Source: Bacteroidales bacterium
Lineage (GTDB): Bacteria > Bacteroidota > Bacteroidia > Bacteroidales > UBA932
Length of the DNA stretch: 9,283 bases
Direction of reading: 5' to 3'
Assembly: GCA_009784635.1 (NCBI GenBank)
Contig: WRBG01000071.1
Location: 1 to 9,283, forward strand
The position numbers and the translations under genes are program-made. Shown here piece by piece: positions 1 to 6,558 of the stretch. Each line of letters starts with the position of its first letter. The stretch's first letter is position 1. The notes below the pieces were generated by a model. That model made no database searches and was not told where the DNA came from. It worked only from the letters and a program-made list of their open reading frames with translations.

Positions 1-41
1 ATACGGCCAAAGCCGTTGATTCCTACTTTAATTTTAGTCAT
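1..41 (-). CDS. gap: Glyceraldehyde-3-phosphate dehydrogenase, N-terminal fragment
   Basis: Only the first 13 codons and part of the next lie in the window; the gene runs off the left edge. The reverse strand reads MTKIKVGINGFGR, the typical beginning of the NAD-binding Rossmann domain of phosphorylating GAPDH, in which the GxxGxGR loop binds the NAD pyrophosphate. The enzyme oxidises glyceraldehyde-3-phosphate to 1,3-bisphosphoglycerate in cytosolic glycolysis. The ATG at 41-39 is supported because the family signature starts almost immediately after it. It diverges from surE, and a TATATTTG box on the same strand at 91-84 would give a leader of roughly 35-40 bases. The catalytic cysteine and histidine lie outside the window, so activity cannot be judged. 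The family call rests on a short but very characteristic stretch. Confidence 0.85.
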   Translation of the reverse strand, partial: MTKIKVGINGFGR

Positions 42-83
42 TTTAATTGATTTTATGAGTGTTCAAATACTATCTTTCGAACT

Positions 84-91
84 GCAAATAT
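84..91 (-). promoter_or_regulatory. Probable -7 box of the gap promoter (TATATTTG)
   Basis: The reverse strand reads TATATTTG, a full match to the Bacteroides -7 consensus TAnnTTTG. It lies 42 bases upstream of the gap start codon. No convincing TTTG-type -33 element is seen about 20 bases further upstream; that position is only T-rich. The box sits back to back with the surE promoter. Confidence 0.5.
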
Positions 92-100
92 AATATAATA

Positions 101-130
101 TTGCATAAGGCGTAAAAAATGCTATTTTTG
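101..130 (+). promoter_or_regulatory. Probable surE operon promoter, nearly abutting the start codon
   Basis: A TTG at 101-103 (-33-like) and TATTTTTG at 123-130 (-7 box, TAnnTTTG) are separated by 19 bases, the spacing described for Bacteroides promoters. The -7 box ends only four bases before the surE ATG at 135. A transcript from it would therefore start at or very close to the start codon and have almost no leader. No other good -7 box is seen on this strand between 42 and 134, apart from the weaker TATCTTTC at 71-78. Confidence 0.5.
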
Positions 131-134
131 CAGG

Positions 135-917
135 ATGAACACACAAAGAAATATCCTTCTGACCAATGATGACGGTATTGGCGCTAAAGGACTACGGGCC
201 TTGGAAGAAATGCTGCGCCCTTACGGGAACATATGCGTGGTGGCGCCCAAAGAACCCCAATCGGGCATGTCGAGCGCCGTAACCATTAACCACTCTATCC
301 GTTTAATCGAATATACACGAGAAGAAGGAATGGTTCGCTACATCTGTACGGGGACTCCGGTAGACTGTGTAAAAATCGCCATGAGCCAATTGTTCACAGA
401 CAACAAACCCGACATATTGGTATCGGGCATTAACCACGGCGCCAACGCCTCGTCTGCCTTAGTCTATTCCGGTACCTTGGGAGCGGCGGCAGAAGGCGTA
501 TTGTACGGGATTCCTTCGATTGGTTTTTCGTTAGCCACCCACCACGACCCGGACGCGGACTTTAGGGGCTGTGTCTACTTCGGCAGAAAAATCCTCGAAC
601 AATATTTTCTGAGGCCCCCCGCTTTGGACGTGTTCCTAAACGTCAATGTGCCGGATATTCCTTTGGAGCAAATACGGGGCATCCGGTGGGGGCGGCAAGG
701 CAAAGGAGCGTGGATTAAAGAATTTGACAAAAGAACAGACCCCCATGGACACCCATATTATTGGCTGACCGGAGAGTACCGCAACGACGAACCGGATGCT
801 CCCGATACCGACCAAAACTTGATTGGCCAAGGCTATATCAGCATAGCTCCACACCATCTTGACAGCACCCATTACGGCGAATTGGAACGCCTTAAACAAA
901 ACTGGAGTTTGGAATAA
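135..917 (+). CDS. surE: 5'/3'-nucleotidase SurE
   Basis: SurE is a cytosolic, metal-dependent phosphatase that removes phosphate from nucleoside 5'- and 3'-monophosphates and is linked to stationary-phase survival in other bacteria. The 260-residue protein has the usual family length. The N-terminus carries the hallmark TNDDG, with D12 and D13 as metal ligands. S43 in PQSGMSS and N100 in SGINHGAN match the remaining metal/phosphate-site residues of the family. The motif TGTPVDCVK (72-80) is also typical. The ATG at 135 is the only start that leaves the complete N-terminal motif without excess sequence. It is the first gene of a probable five-gene transcript; the next ATG is two bases after its stop. 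Nothing suggests damage. Confidence 0.96.
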   Translation: MNTQRNILLTNDDGIGAKGLRALEEMLRPYGNICVVAPKEPQSGMSSAVTINHSIRLIEYTREEGMVRYICTGTPVDCVKIAMSQLFTDNKPDILVSGINHGANASSALVYSGTLGAAAEGVLYGIPSIGFSLATHHDPDADFRGCVYFGRKILEQYFLRPPALDVFLNVNVPDIPLEQIRGIRWGRQGKGAWIKEFDKRTDPHGHPYYWLTGEYRNDEPDAPDTDQNLIGQGYISIAPHHLDSTHYGELERLKQNWSLE

Positions 918-919
918 AT

Positions 920-1417
920 ATGGACGAACTGTTTACCGGCTATTACCAAAGCCCCATCGGAATGATTTGCATACAATGCAACCGGCAGGCTGTTGTTCGG
1001 CTACACTTTGTGAAGCATCCGGATGAGGAGGCAATTGTTCAGCCTTTGGCCGGAAGCCCTCCGGTATTGAAGCAGGCTCTGGAACAGGTTGCCCAATATT
1101 TTGAAGGGAGGCGGCAGTCGTTCGATGTCCCTGTAGATTTGTCCGGCTCGCCCTATTATATAAAGGTATGGCGGGAACTTATGCACATTCCATACGGTAC
1201 GACCTGTTCATACGGCGCTTTGGCGGCAGCCGTGGGCAATGCAAAAGCCGCCCGTGCGGTTGGATTGGCCAACAACCGAAATCCCGTTTCCATCATCGTA
1301 CCCTGTCATCGGGTGATAGGCGCAAACGGAACATTGGTCGGTTATGGCGGCGGCTTACACCGCAAACAATGGTTGTTAGATTGGGAAAAAAGTCATACCT
1401 TTGTGGGACTATTTTAA
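920..1417 (+). CDS. ogt: Methylated-DNA--[protein]-cysteine S-methyltransferase
   Basis: This suicide repair protein transfers the alkyl group from O6-alkylguanine (or O4-alkylthymine) in DNA to its own cysteine. The C-terminal half (about residues 80-155) is the winged-helix DNA-binding domain. It contains RAVGLANNRNP, with the arginine that flips out the damaged base, and the active-site sequence IIVPCHRV with acceptor C129 and H130. The following GGLHRKQWLL is also conserved. The N-terminal half is the variable ribonuclease-like domain. At 165 residues it is a single-domain Ogt/AGT protein without an Ada-type regulatory domain. The ATG lies two bases after the surE stop, so translation may be coupled. 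There is no sign of separate control, which suggests constitutive repair expressed with dnaN. Confidence 0.95.
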   Translation: MDELFTGYYQSPIGMICIQCNRQAVVRLHFVKHPDEEAIVQPLAGSPPVLKQALEQVAQYFEGRRQSFDVPVDLSGSPYYIKVWRELMHIPYGTTCSYGALAAAVGNAKAARAVGLANNRNPVSIIVPCHRVIGANGTLVGYGGGLHRKQWLLDWEKSHTFVGLF

Positions 1418-1427
1418 TAACTTAATT

Positions 1428-2552
1428 ATGAAATTCGTAGTATCAAGTTCAGAACTCCTTACGCCGCTTCAGGCCTTGTTTCGGGTTATCTCCTCCAAAA
1501 ACAGCATGTCTATTTTGGAAAATTTTCTGTTCCGGCTGTCGGGACAAACCCTAATGATTACCGCATCCGATTTAGAAACCACCGTACAAGCCTCTATTCA
1601 AGTGCAGGATGTAGCAGAGGAAGGTGTCATGGCGATTCACGCCCAACGGCTGACCAATTCGCTCAAAGACCTGACCGAACAGCCACTCGAATTTTTCCTT
1701 CATCCGGATGGGGTATTGCATATATCCCATGCAAAAGGAAAGTTTCAGCTTCCCGCCCTCCCCGGAGATGATTATCCCGAGCCGCCGACCTTGAAAGAAG
1801 AATCCACCGAATTATCCATTTCCGCTGCTACCCTCTTAGAGGGCATTAACCGCAGCCTTTATGCCACGGCAGAGGAAGAACTCCGGCCGGTAATGAACGG
1901 TATACTCTTTGATATGGGTGAAGAACAGACTACATTGGTGGCATCGGATGCACATAAGCTCGTATGCTATAAAAGAAAAGACGTGGTAGCCACTCAAGCC
2001 TCCCGCTTTATCCTGCCCAAAAAACCTGCATCCATCCTCAAGAACCTGTTGCCCAAGGTACACGAAAATATTCAAGTGGGCTTTGACGACAAGAATGCCA
2101 CCTTCCGTTTCCCCAGCTATCTCTTGATTTGCCGGTTGGTAGAGGGCAATTATCCGGCTTACCGCTCGGTGATTCCCACCAACAATACCAATAAAGCAGT
2201 CGTAGACCGAATCGAACTTTTAAACAGCGTGCGCCGTGTAGCCGTGTATTCCAACCAAGCCAGCAATCTGATTCGCATCAAATTGGAGCAGGACGAAATT
2301 ACCATATCGGCCCAAAACCTTGACTTCTCCATGTCGGGCTACGAACAAATCGGTTGTCAATACAACGGAGAGCCTATGGAGATTGGTTTCAAATGGGTAT
2401 TTCTTGCAGAGATTTTGGCCAATCTGCCCGGACAGAACGTAAGCCTCGAACTTTCGGACCCCAGTCGGGCCGGCTTGTTAATTCCCTTGGAACTTACCGA
2501 TTCCAACGAAGACATTTGCGCCTTGATTATGCCCATGATGATTGGCATATAA
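1428..2552 (+). CDS. dnaN: DNA polymerase III beta subunit (sliding clamp)
   Basis: The clamp forms a ring dimer around DNA, tethers the replicative polymerase and recruits repair enzymes through a hydrophobic pocket. The start is placed at ATG 1428 because the protein then begins MKFVVSSSELL, the normal DnaN N-terminus. An in-frame TTG at 1401 would add nine residues and overlap ogt, and is unlikely. The resulting 374 residues fit the family, with three clamp domains of roughly 120 residues each. Recognisable pieces are NSMSILENFLF (domain I), LRPVMNGILFD (start of domain II), VEGNYPAYRSVIP (domain II end) and the C-terminal ALIMPMMIGI, which matches the MPM-type end that forms part of the partner-binding pocket. 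It follows ogt by 10 bases and precedes the exonuclease by 12. It is not next to dnaA here. Confidence 0.97.
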   Translation: MKFVVSSSELLTPLQALFRVISSKNSMSILENFLFRLSGQTLMITASDLETTVQASIQVQDVAEEGVMAIHAQRLTNSLKDLTEQPLEFFLHPDGVLHISHAKGKFQLPALPGDDYPEPPTLKEESTELSISAATLLEGINRSLYATAEEELRPVMNGILFDMGEEQTTLVASDAHKLVCYKRKDVVATQASRFILPKKPASILKNLLPKVHENIQVGFDDKNATFRFPSYLLICRLVEGNYPAYRSVIPTNNTNKAVVDRIELLNSVRRVAVYSNQASNLIRIKLEQDEITISAQNLDFSMSGYEQIGCQYNGEPMEIGFKWVFLAEILANLPGQNVSLELSDPSRAGLLIPLELTDSNEDICALIMPMMIGI

Positions 2553-2564
2553 ACGTCTCTGCAC

Positions 2565-3338
2565 ATGCAATTGAATCTTAAAAATCCAATCCTGTTTTTC
2601 GATTTGGAAACTACGGGCTTGAATGTTGCGTCCGACCGGATTGTGGAATTGTCGGCCATTAAAATCATGCCCAACGGTAAAGAAGAAATCAAGACTAGAC
2701 GCCTCAATCCCACCATTCCCATATCGGCCGAGGCCATGGCCATACACCGTATTACCAACGAAGACGTGGCCGACTGTCCTACCTTTAAAGAAATTGCAAA
2801 ATCCTTGGCTCAATGGATAGAAGGATGCGACTTGGCCGGCTATAACTCCATCAAATTTGATATTCCGATTTTGGCGGAAGAATTTTTGAGGGCGGGGATT
2901 CACGTTGACTTCAGAAAAAGAAAGATTATTGACGTACAAAACATCTTTCATAAAATGGAGCAGCGCACCTTAATCGCCGCCTACAAATTCTACTGCAACA
3001 AAGATTTGAACGATGCCCACAGCGCCGAAGCAGACGCCTTAGCCACCTATGAGGTACTCAAGTCCCAGTTGGACCGCTATTCGGAATTAAAGAACGACGT
3101 GGCCTTTTTAGCGGAATTTTCTTCTAAGAACCGCAACTTAGATTACGCCGGACGAATCATCCTCAATGAGCAGGATGAGCCCGTGGTCAATTTTGGGAAG
3201 CACAAGGGCAGAAAAGTTAGGGATGTATTTAGGGACGAACCCAGCTATTACGCATGGATTATGGACGGAGATTTTACCCTCGACACCAAACGGGTGCTGA
3301 CCGAATTTAAACTAAGCCTCCAATCCCAAGGCGCGTAA
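2565..3338 (+). CDS. DnaQ-like DEDDh 3'-5' exonuclease with C-terminal FGKHKG domain
   Basis: The first ~175 residues are a DEDDh exonuclease domain like the proofreading epsilon subunit of DNA polymerase III. Exo I is FFDLETTG (D13, E15), Exo II is GYNSIKFDIPIL (D99), and Exo III is DAHSAEADALAT (H152, D157). All five catalytic residues are present. The C-terminal part (about 205-257) has VVNFGKHKGRKV followed by SYYAWIM. This is a small motif often attached to Bacteroidota exonucleases and resembling the DUF3820 family; its role is unknown to me. At 257 residues it is longer than the catalytic core alone. Its position 12 bases after dnaN suggests a replication or repair role, perhaps with the clamp, though I see no certain clamp-binding motif. 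Whether it is the true epsilon subunit or an accessory nuclease cannot be decided from this sequence. Confidence 0.9.
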   Translation: MQLNLKNPILFFDLETTGLNVASDRIVELSAIKIMPNGKEEIKTRRLNPTIPISAEAMAIHRITNEDVADCPTFKEIAKSLAQWIEGCDLAGYNSIKFDIPILAEEFLRAGIHVDFRKRKIIDVQNIFHKMEQRTLIAAYKFYCNKDLNDAHSAEADALATYEVLKSQLDRYSELKNDVAFLAEFSSKNRNLDYAGRIILNEQDEPVVNFGKHKGRKVRDVFRDEPSYYAWIMDGDFTLDTKRVLTEFKLSLQSQGA

Positions 3339-3343
3339 CGGGT

Positions 3344-3874
3344 ATGAAGCTGATTTGCCTCCCCTATCAGAGTCCTCATTTTTACCTCAAGCCCGATACC
3401 GCCCTCCTGCGTAACGGCCGTCCTTTTTATGTTCCCGATTTTTGCCAAAGCATCAGTGGGGCCTTAGCTTTGGTTGTAAAAATTAACCGGCTGGGGCGAC
3501 AAATTGTTCCCCGCTTTGCCCGCCGTTATTACCAAGAGACGGCTTTGGGATTCTGCCTCTACGCCGCCGACCTTTTGGAGCAAAACCGAGCAGCCGGAGT
3601 TTCCTGTGCGCCGGCCTGCGCCTTGGATTATTCCGCTCCCCTGTCGGATGTTTTTTGTCCGGCAGGCGACTCCGATATTTTTGCGTGGGAGCAATGGGCG
3701 GGTAATCTGAATCGCTCCATAGACCAAAGCATCGCCGATGTGTCGCGCTACATGTTTTTAAAAATGGGAGATTTGATTTGGATAGAACTGCATCCTCCCC
3801 TCCCCCTCTCTGTTCCCTCCCAAATCCATGCCACCCGCAACGGACAAACCCAGCTACGCTTTAGCTTGAGATAA
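3344..3874 (+). CDS. Degenerate fumarylacetoacetate hydrolase (FAH)-fold protein, probably non-catalytic
   Basis: The protein (176 residues) aligns by eye with small FAH-family hydrolases/isomerases of Bacteroidota. Shared pieces are FYLKPDTALLRNGRPFYVPDF (13-33), VVKINRLGRQI (44-54), RFARRYYQETALG (57-69) and the late VSRYMFLKMGDLIW. Active members carry a Mg/Mn site made of E-x-E in a stretch like HYETEVV, plus D in a stretch like GIDFTARDLQ. Here the corresponding residues are A40, A42 and C71, so all three ligands are replaced. The N-terminal segment is shortened, and the C-terminal GTPEGVGPV loop is replaced by a proline-rich stretch (ELHPPLPLSVPS). The ORF is nevertheless intact, starts five bases after the exonuclease stop and keeps operon-like spacing. 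It may be a structural or regulatory relative, or a gene in decay that still reads through. Its 3' end overlaps the opposing flavoprotein gene by 21 bases. Confidence 0.7.
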   Translation: MKLICLPYQSPHFYLKPDTALLRNGRPFYVPDFCQSISGALALVVKINRLGRQIVPRFARRYYQETALGFCLYAADLLEQNRAAGVSCAPACALDYSAPLSDVFCPAGDSDIFAWEQWAGNLNRSIDQSIADVSRYMFLKMGDLIWIELHPPLPLSVPSQIHATRNGQTQLRFSLR

Positions 3875-5119
3875 GTCCGCCGCATTTTTGCCGGCCAGCG
3901 CACCGGTAGAAAAAGCAATCTGTAAATTGTAGCCTCCGGTGTCTCCGTCCAAGTCTATAAGCTCTCCGGCAAAAAAGAGGTTTTCCATAATTTGAGACCG
4001 CATGTCTTTTTTTCGGATATACTGCAACGAAATGCCCCCGCCCGTAACAATCGCCCTATCGTATCCTCCGTAACGCTCAATGGGGAGTTCCCAATGTTGG
4101 AGTCCCCGCAACAGTTTTTGAATTTGGTCGGCCGATAGCTCCTTAACAAAATCGCCCGGCCACAAACCGATGTAGCCCATAAAAGGAGGAACCAGCTCTC
4201 CGGGCATATAACGCCGTAAAAAAATGGCCACCGGCTCCATGCCCAATCTTTGCGCGTCTCTGTGTACACGGGCTTCTAACTGCTCCCGAGGAATGGCCGC
4301 CTTGAGGTTAAGTACAAGTACCGCTTCCTGCTTTTTGCACATGGCCATTACTACTTGACGACTCAGCCTGTAACCCAAAGAACCTTCTATACCTTGGTCG
4401 GTAAAAATGATTTCCCCAAATTCTTCCCGCACCAACGCTCCGTCAATCCTAAGGTCAAGCCCTATATTATTTAAGGTAATACCCTGCAACCGCTTGTCGT
4501 AACCTTTAGGCATCAGTCCGGTCAAAGCCGGAAAACAGGGAATTATTTTGTGTCCAAGTTGCTCTGCCAAGCGGTGGCCGTCTCCGTCCGAGCCGGTTAA
4601 AGGAAAAGAATATCCGCCGGTGGCCAGCACCACGGCCTTGCAGATTACGCTTACCTCTTTCTCCTGTTTTTGGTATTGTACCGACGTTATTTGTTTGCCG
4701 GTAGATTCCAAAGCCAATACCTTAACCCGCGTTAGGATGTGAACGCCCCGCTCCTTGGCCCATTTTACCAAAGCGTCTCTCACAAGGGGGGCGCTTTGGC
4801 AGGCAGGAAATATCCGATTGCCCCGCTCCTTGACCGTATCTATGCCTATGGAGTGAAAAAATACCAACACCGCCTCATTGGAGAAGCTCCAAAAAGCGGG
4901 ACGAAGAAAATCGGCCTGCGGATAAATATGGTCGGCAAAGTCTTTCCAACTTCTTGTATTGGTTATGTTGCACTTGCCTTTACCGGTAATACACAGTTTG
5001 AGTCCGCATTGCCCCATCTTTTCCAAAAGTAAAACAGAACAGCCGCTTGCAGCCGCTTGTCCCGCCGCCATCAATCCTGCCGGTCCTCCTCCCACTACTA
5101 CTATGTCGTATTTTTCCAT
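3854..5119 (-). CDS. HI0933/BaiN-family FAD-dependent oxidoreductase
   Basis: This 421-residue cytosolic flavoprotein belongs to the HI0933 (YhiN/BaiN) family. The N-terminus is a dinucleotide-binding fold: VVVGGGPAGLMAAG (G10, G12, G15), with E33 at the end of the second strand to hold the FAD ribose. The family signature TGKGKCNITN lies at 45-54. Further landmarks are VLATGGYSFPLTGSDGDGH and the C-terminal DLDGDTGGYNLQIAFSTG, which closes the FAD site. Length is normal. The physiological reaction of most members is unknown; BaiN itself was proposed to act on bile-acid intermediates, but that should not be transferred here without evidence. The ATG is chosen because the Rossmann motif begins at residue 5. 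A TATCTTTG box lies 13 bases upstream, and the gene diverges from the tRNA-Thr. Confidence 0.92.
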   Translation of the reverse strand: MEKYDIVVVGGGPAGLMAAGQAAASGCSVLLLEKMGQCGLKLCITGKGKCNITNTRSWKDFADHIYPQADFLRPAFWSFSNEAVLVFFHSIGIDTVKERGNRIFPACQSAPLVRDALVKWAKERGVHILTRVKVLALESTGKQITSVQYQKQEKEVSVICKAVVLATGGYSFPLTGSDGDGHRLAEQLGHKIIPCFPALTGLMPKGYDKRLQGITLNNIGLDLRIDGALVREEFGEIIFTDQGIEGSLGYRLSRQVVMAMCKKQEAVLVLNLKAAIPREQLEARVHRDAQRLGMEPVAIFLRRYMPGELVPPFMGYIGLWPGDFVKELSADQIQKLLRGLQHWELPIERYGGYDRAIVTGGGISLQYIRKKDMRSQIMENLFFAGELIDLDGDTGGYNLQIAFSTGALAGKNAADLSQAKA

Positions 5120-5132
5120 ATAAACCTCGCGG

Positions 5133-5140
5133 CAAAGATA
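5133..5140 (-). promoter_or_regulatory. -7 box of the flavoprotein gene promoter (TATCTTTG)
   Basis: Read on the reverse strand this is TATCTTTG, a full match to TAnnTTTG, placed 13 bases before the flavoprotein ATG at 5119. A transcript would have a leader of only about 5-10 bases. No clear TTTG -33 element is seen at the expected distance. It faces away from an identical box serving the tRNA 23 bases away. Confidence 0.5.
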
Positions 5141-5163
5141 AGGCTAAATCTTGAACATTTTTC

Positions 5164-5171
5164 TATCTTTG
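5164..5171 (+). promoter_or_regulatory. -7 box of the tRNA-Thr promoter (TATCTTTG)
   Basis: TATCTTTG is a full match to TAnnTTTG and ends 11 bases before the first base of the tRNA, a natural position for a tRNA promoter with a very short 5' trailer. The -33 element is not obvious: a TTG at 5151-5153 is only 10 bases away, too close to count. Confidence 0.5.
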
Positions 5172-5182
5172 CACCCTCAAAA

Positions 5183-5257
5183 GCCTCCTTAGCTCAGCGG
5201 TAGAGCAGCTCATTCGTAATGAGCAGGTCGCGGGTTCAAATCCCGTGGGAGGCTCCA
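5183..5257 (+). tRNA. tRNA-Thr (anticodon CGT)
   Basis: The segment folds into a complete cloverleaf. The acceptor GCCTCCT pairs with GGGAGGC (one G-T wobble). The D stem is GCTC/GAGC with loop AGCGGTA. The anticodon stem is GCTCA/TGAGC with loop TTCGTAA, giving anticodon CGT at 5215-5217, which reads ACG (Thr). The T arm is GCGGG/CCCGT around the loop TTCAAAT. The tail CCA is encoded at 5255-5257 after discriminator T5254. There is no intron or variable arm. It has its own upstream -7 box. Such a tRNA 3' end is a common integration site, and the DNA to its right is accessory in character, but I found no second copy of the 3' end in the window. Confidence 0.97.
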
Positions 5258-5259
5258 TG

Positions 5260-5276
5260 TACGAAATTATTTCGTA
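5260..5276. repeat. Perfect 7-base inverted repeat just after tRNA-Thr
   Basis: TACGAAA and TTTCGTA flank the three bases TTA, so a short hairpin can form three bases after the tRNA CCA. There is no T-run after it, so it is a weak candidate for a terminator or processing signal. It also overlaps TATCTTCG at 5275-5282, which is one base off the -7 consensus. Confidence 0.4.
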
Positions 5277-5290
5277 TCTTCGCGGCTGAA

Positions 5291-5443
<153 letters not shown>

Positions 5444-5451
5444 TTACAAGA

Positions 5452-5466
5452 GTCAAACCGTTTGAC
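5452..5466. promoter_or_regulatory. 15-base palindrome, candidate operator
   Basis: GTCAAAC and GTTTGAC are perfect reverse complements around a single central C. The site sits between the GA repeat and the peptidase gene, 47 bases before its ATG. The size and symmetry suit binding of a small dimeric helix-turn-helix regulator. No regulator gene is present in the window, so the operator call is inference. Confidence 0.35.
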
Positions 5467-5513
5467 ACCACTTACCGATTAAGCATTTTTTTACTAACTA
5501 AATTTTTAATATT

Positions 5514-6539
5514 ATGAAAAAACTTTTTTTTATGACGACTATGGCTGTGTTGATGGTTGTAGCGACCGGATGCCCGCCTAAAATGGATGCACTTGATGGC
5601 GATGGCGAGTGGTATGCTCTTCAAACGCATACGACCGGCGCCGGAATAGACCTTGTCTTTATGGGCGATGGCTATAACGCCGCAGATATTGCCGGTGGTA
5701 AATATGAGAGGGATTTGAAAACAGCTATCGAAGGACTATTTGAAATACAGCCTTATAAAGCATATAGGAGTTATTTTAATATTTATATTGTGAAAGCGGT
5801 ATCTGCCGCAAGCGGAATCGGTACAAGAGGCTGGCCTCGAAACACAAGATTCTCTACATACCATGCTAACGATGGCTCAATGAATACCAATCTTGAGTTA
5901 TGTGTAGCTTATGCACACAATGCGCCCATTAAAAATATTAATGAAACGGTAGTAATCCTCGTTGCAAATTCGACCCAATGGGGCGGAATTACTTATATGT
6001 GGGAATCAGGTGCGGCCGTTGCCATTTGTCCGGCAAATATCTACCTAAAAGCGGTGGTTCAGCATGAAGTCGGAGGACATGGGTTTGCCAAGTTAGCTGA
6101 TGAATACATTGATGCGCTAACCACGATAACATTGCCTTTGTCACAAATCCCTTATTTTCACAGTATCGGCTGGTTCGTTAACGTAGATATTACCGATAAT
6201 CCCGCCCAAGTGATTTGGAAAGATTTTTTGGATATACCAAAATATTCCATGGTTGGCTTTTATGAAGGCGCCTATTATCACAGCGCCGGTGCATGGCGTC
6301 CGGAAGATAGTAGCTGTATGCGTCATAACGTACCCTATTTTAACGCTCCCAGTCGAGCCGAAATTGTGAGACGTATCAAAACGCTCGCAGGCGAGCCGTT
6401 CACTGTGGAAGGATTTATGTCAACGGACATTATTGAACTGCCGCTTATGTCTGCTGCTGCAAGAGCCACCTTTGATGAACTGCGCTCGTTACCTCCTTTA
6501 GCGCCTCCGGTATTGATGTGTGCCATTTTGGATAAGTAG
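5514..6539 (+). CDS. M64-family metallopeptidase lipoprotein (IgA-peptidase M64-like)
   Basis: The 341-residue protein starts with a lipoprotein signal (KK, hydrophobic 4-18, then ATGC with C20 as the lipidated cysteine), so it is probably anchored in the outer membrane. The mature part matches the M64 peptidase family. It has IDLVFMGDGYNAADI early on, the zinc motif HEVGGHGFAKLADEY (184-198), and SSCMRHNVPYFNAPSRAEIVRRI near the end. H184 and E185 would be a zinc ligand and the general base. The second histidine is H189, giving HExxxH rather than HExxH. M64 is named after an IgA-cleaving Clostridium enzyme; the substrate of this protein is unknown. There is no C-terminal sorting domain. The leader carries the palindrome and lies downstream of the GA repeat. 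The next gene starts 19 bases after the stop, so cotranscription is likely. Confidence 0.87.
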   Translation: MKKLFFMTTMAVLMVVATGCPPKMDALDGDGEWYALQTHTTGAGIDLVFMGDGYNAADIAGGKYERDLKTAIEGLFEIQPYKAYRSYFNIYIVKAVSAASGIGTRGWPRNTRFSTYHANDGSMNTNLELCVAYAHNAPIKNINETVVILVANSTQWGGITYMWESGAAVAICPANIYLKAVVQHEVGGHGFAKLADEYIDALTTITLPLSQIPYFHSIGWFVNVDITDNPAQVIWKDFLDIPKYSMVGFYEGAYYHSAGAWRPEDSSCMRHNVPYFNAPSRAEIVRRIKTLAGEPFTVEGFMSTDIIELPLMSAAARATFDELRSLPPLAPPVLMCAILDK

Positions 6540-6558
6540 TAAAAACAAAATAAATAAA

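Noticed and set aside
1401..1427. TTG start adding nine residues to DnaN
   Set aside because: It overlaps the ogt coding end, and the normal DnaN N-terminus MKFVVSSSELL begins at ATG 1428.
2478..2951. Reverse-strand ORF of 157 codons
   Set aside because: It lies opposite dnaN and the exonuclease, both clear genes with complete motifs, and has no family features of its own.
4739..5032. Forward ORF of 97 codons inside the flavoprotein gene
   Set aside because: It is antisense to the conserved FAD-binding region and has no promoter or recognisable motif.
5230..5257. Attachment-site repeat of the tRNA-Thr 3' end
   Set aside because: I scanned the sequence to its right for the T-arm and acceptor bases and saw no second copy in the window.
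5219..5290. N-terminal extension of the small ORF reading from inside the tRNA
   Set aside because: The first 12 or so codons overlap the tRNA-Thr gene, which explains the sequence. Any real start would be at 5291 or 5297.
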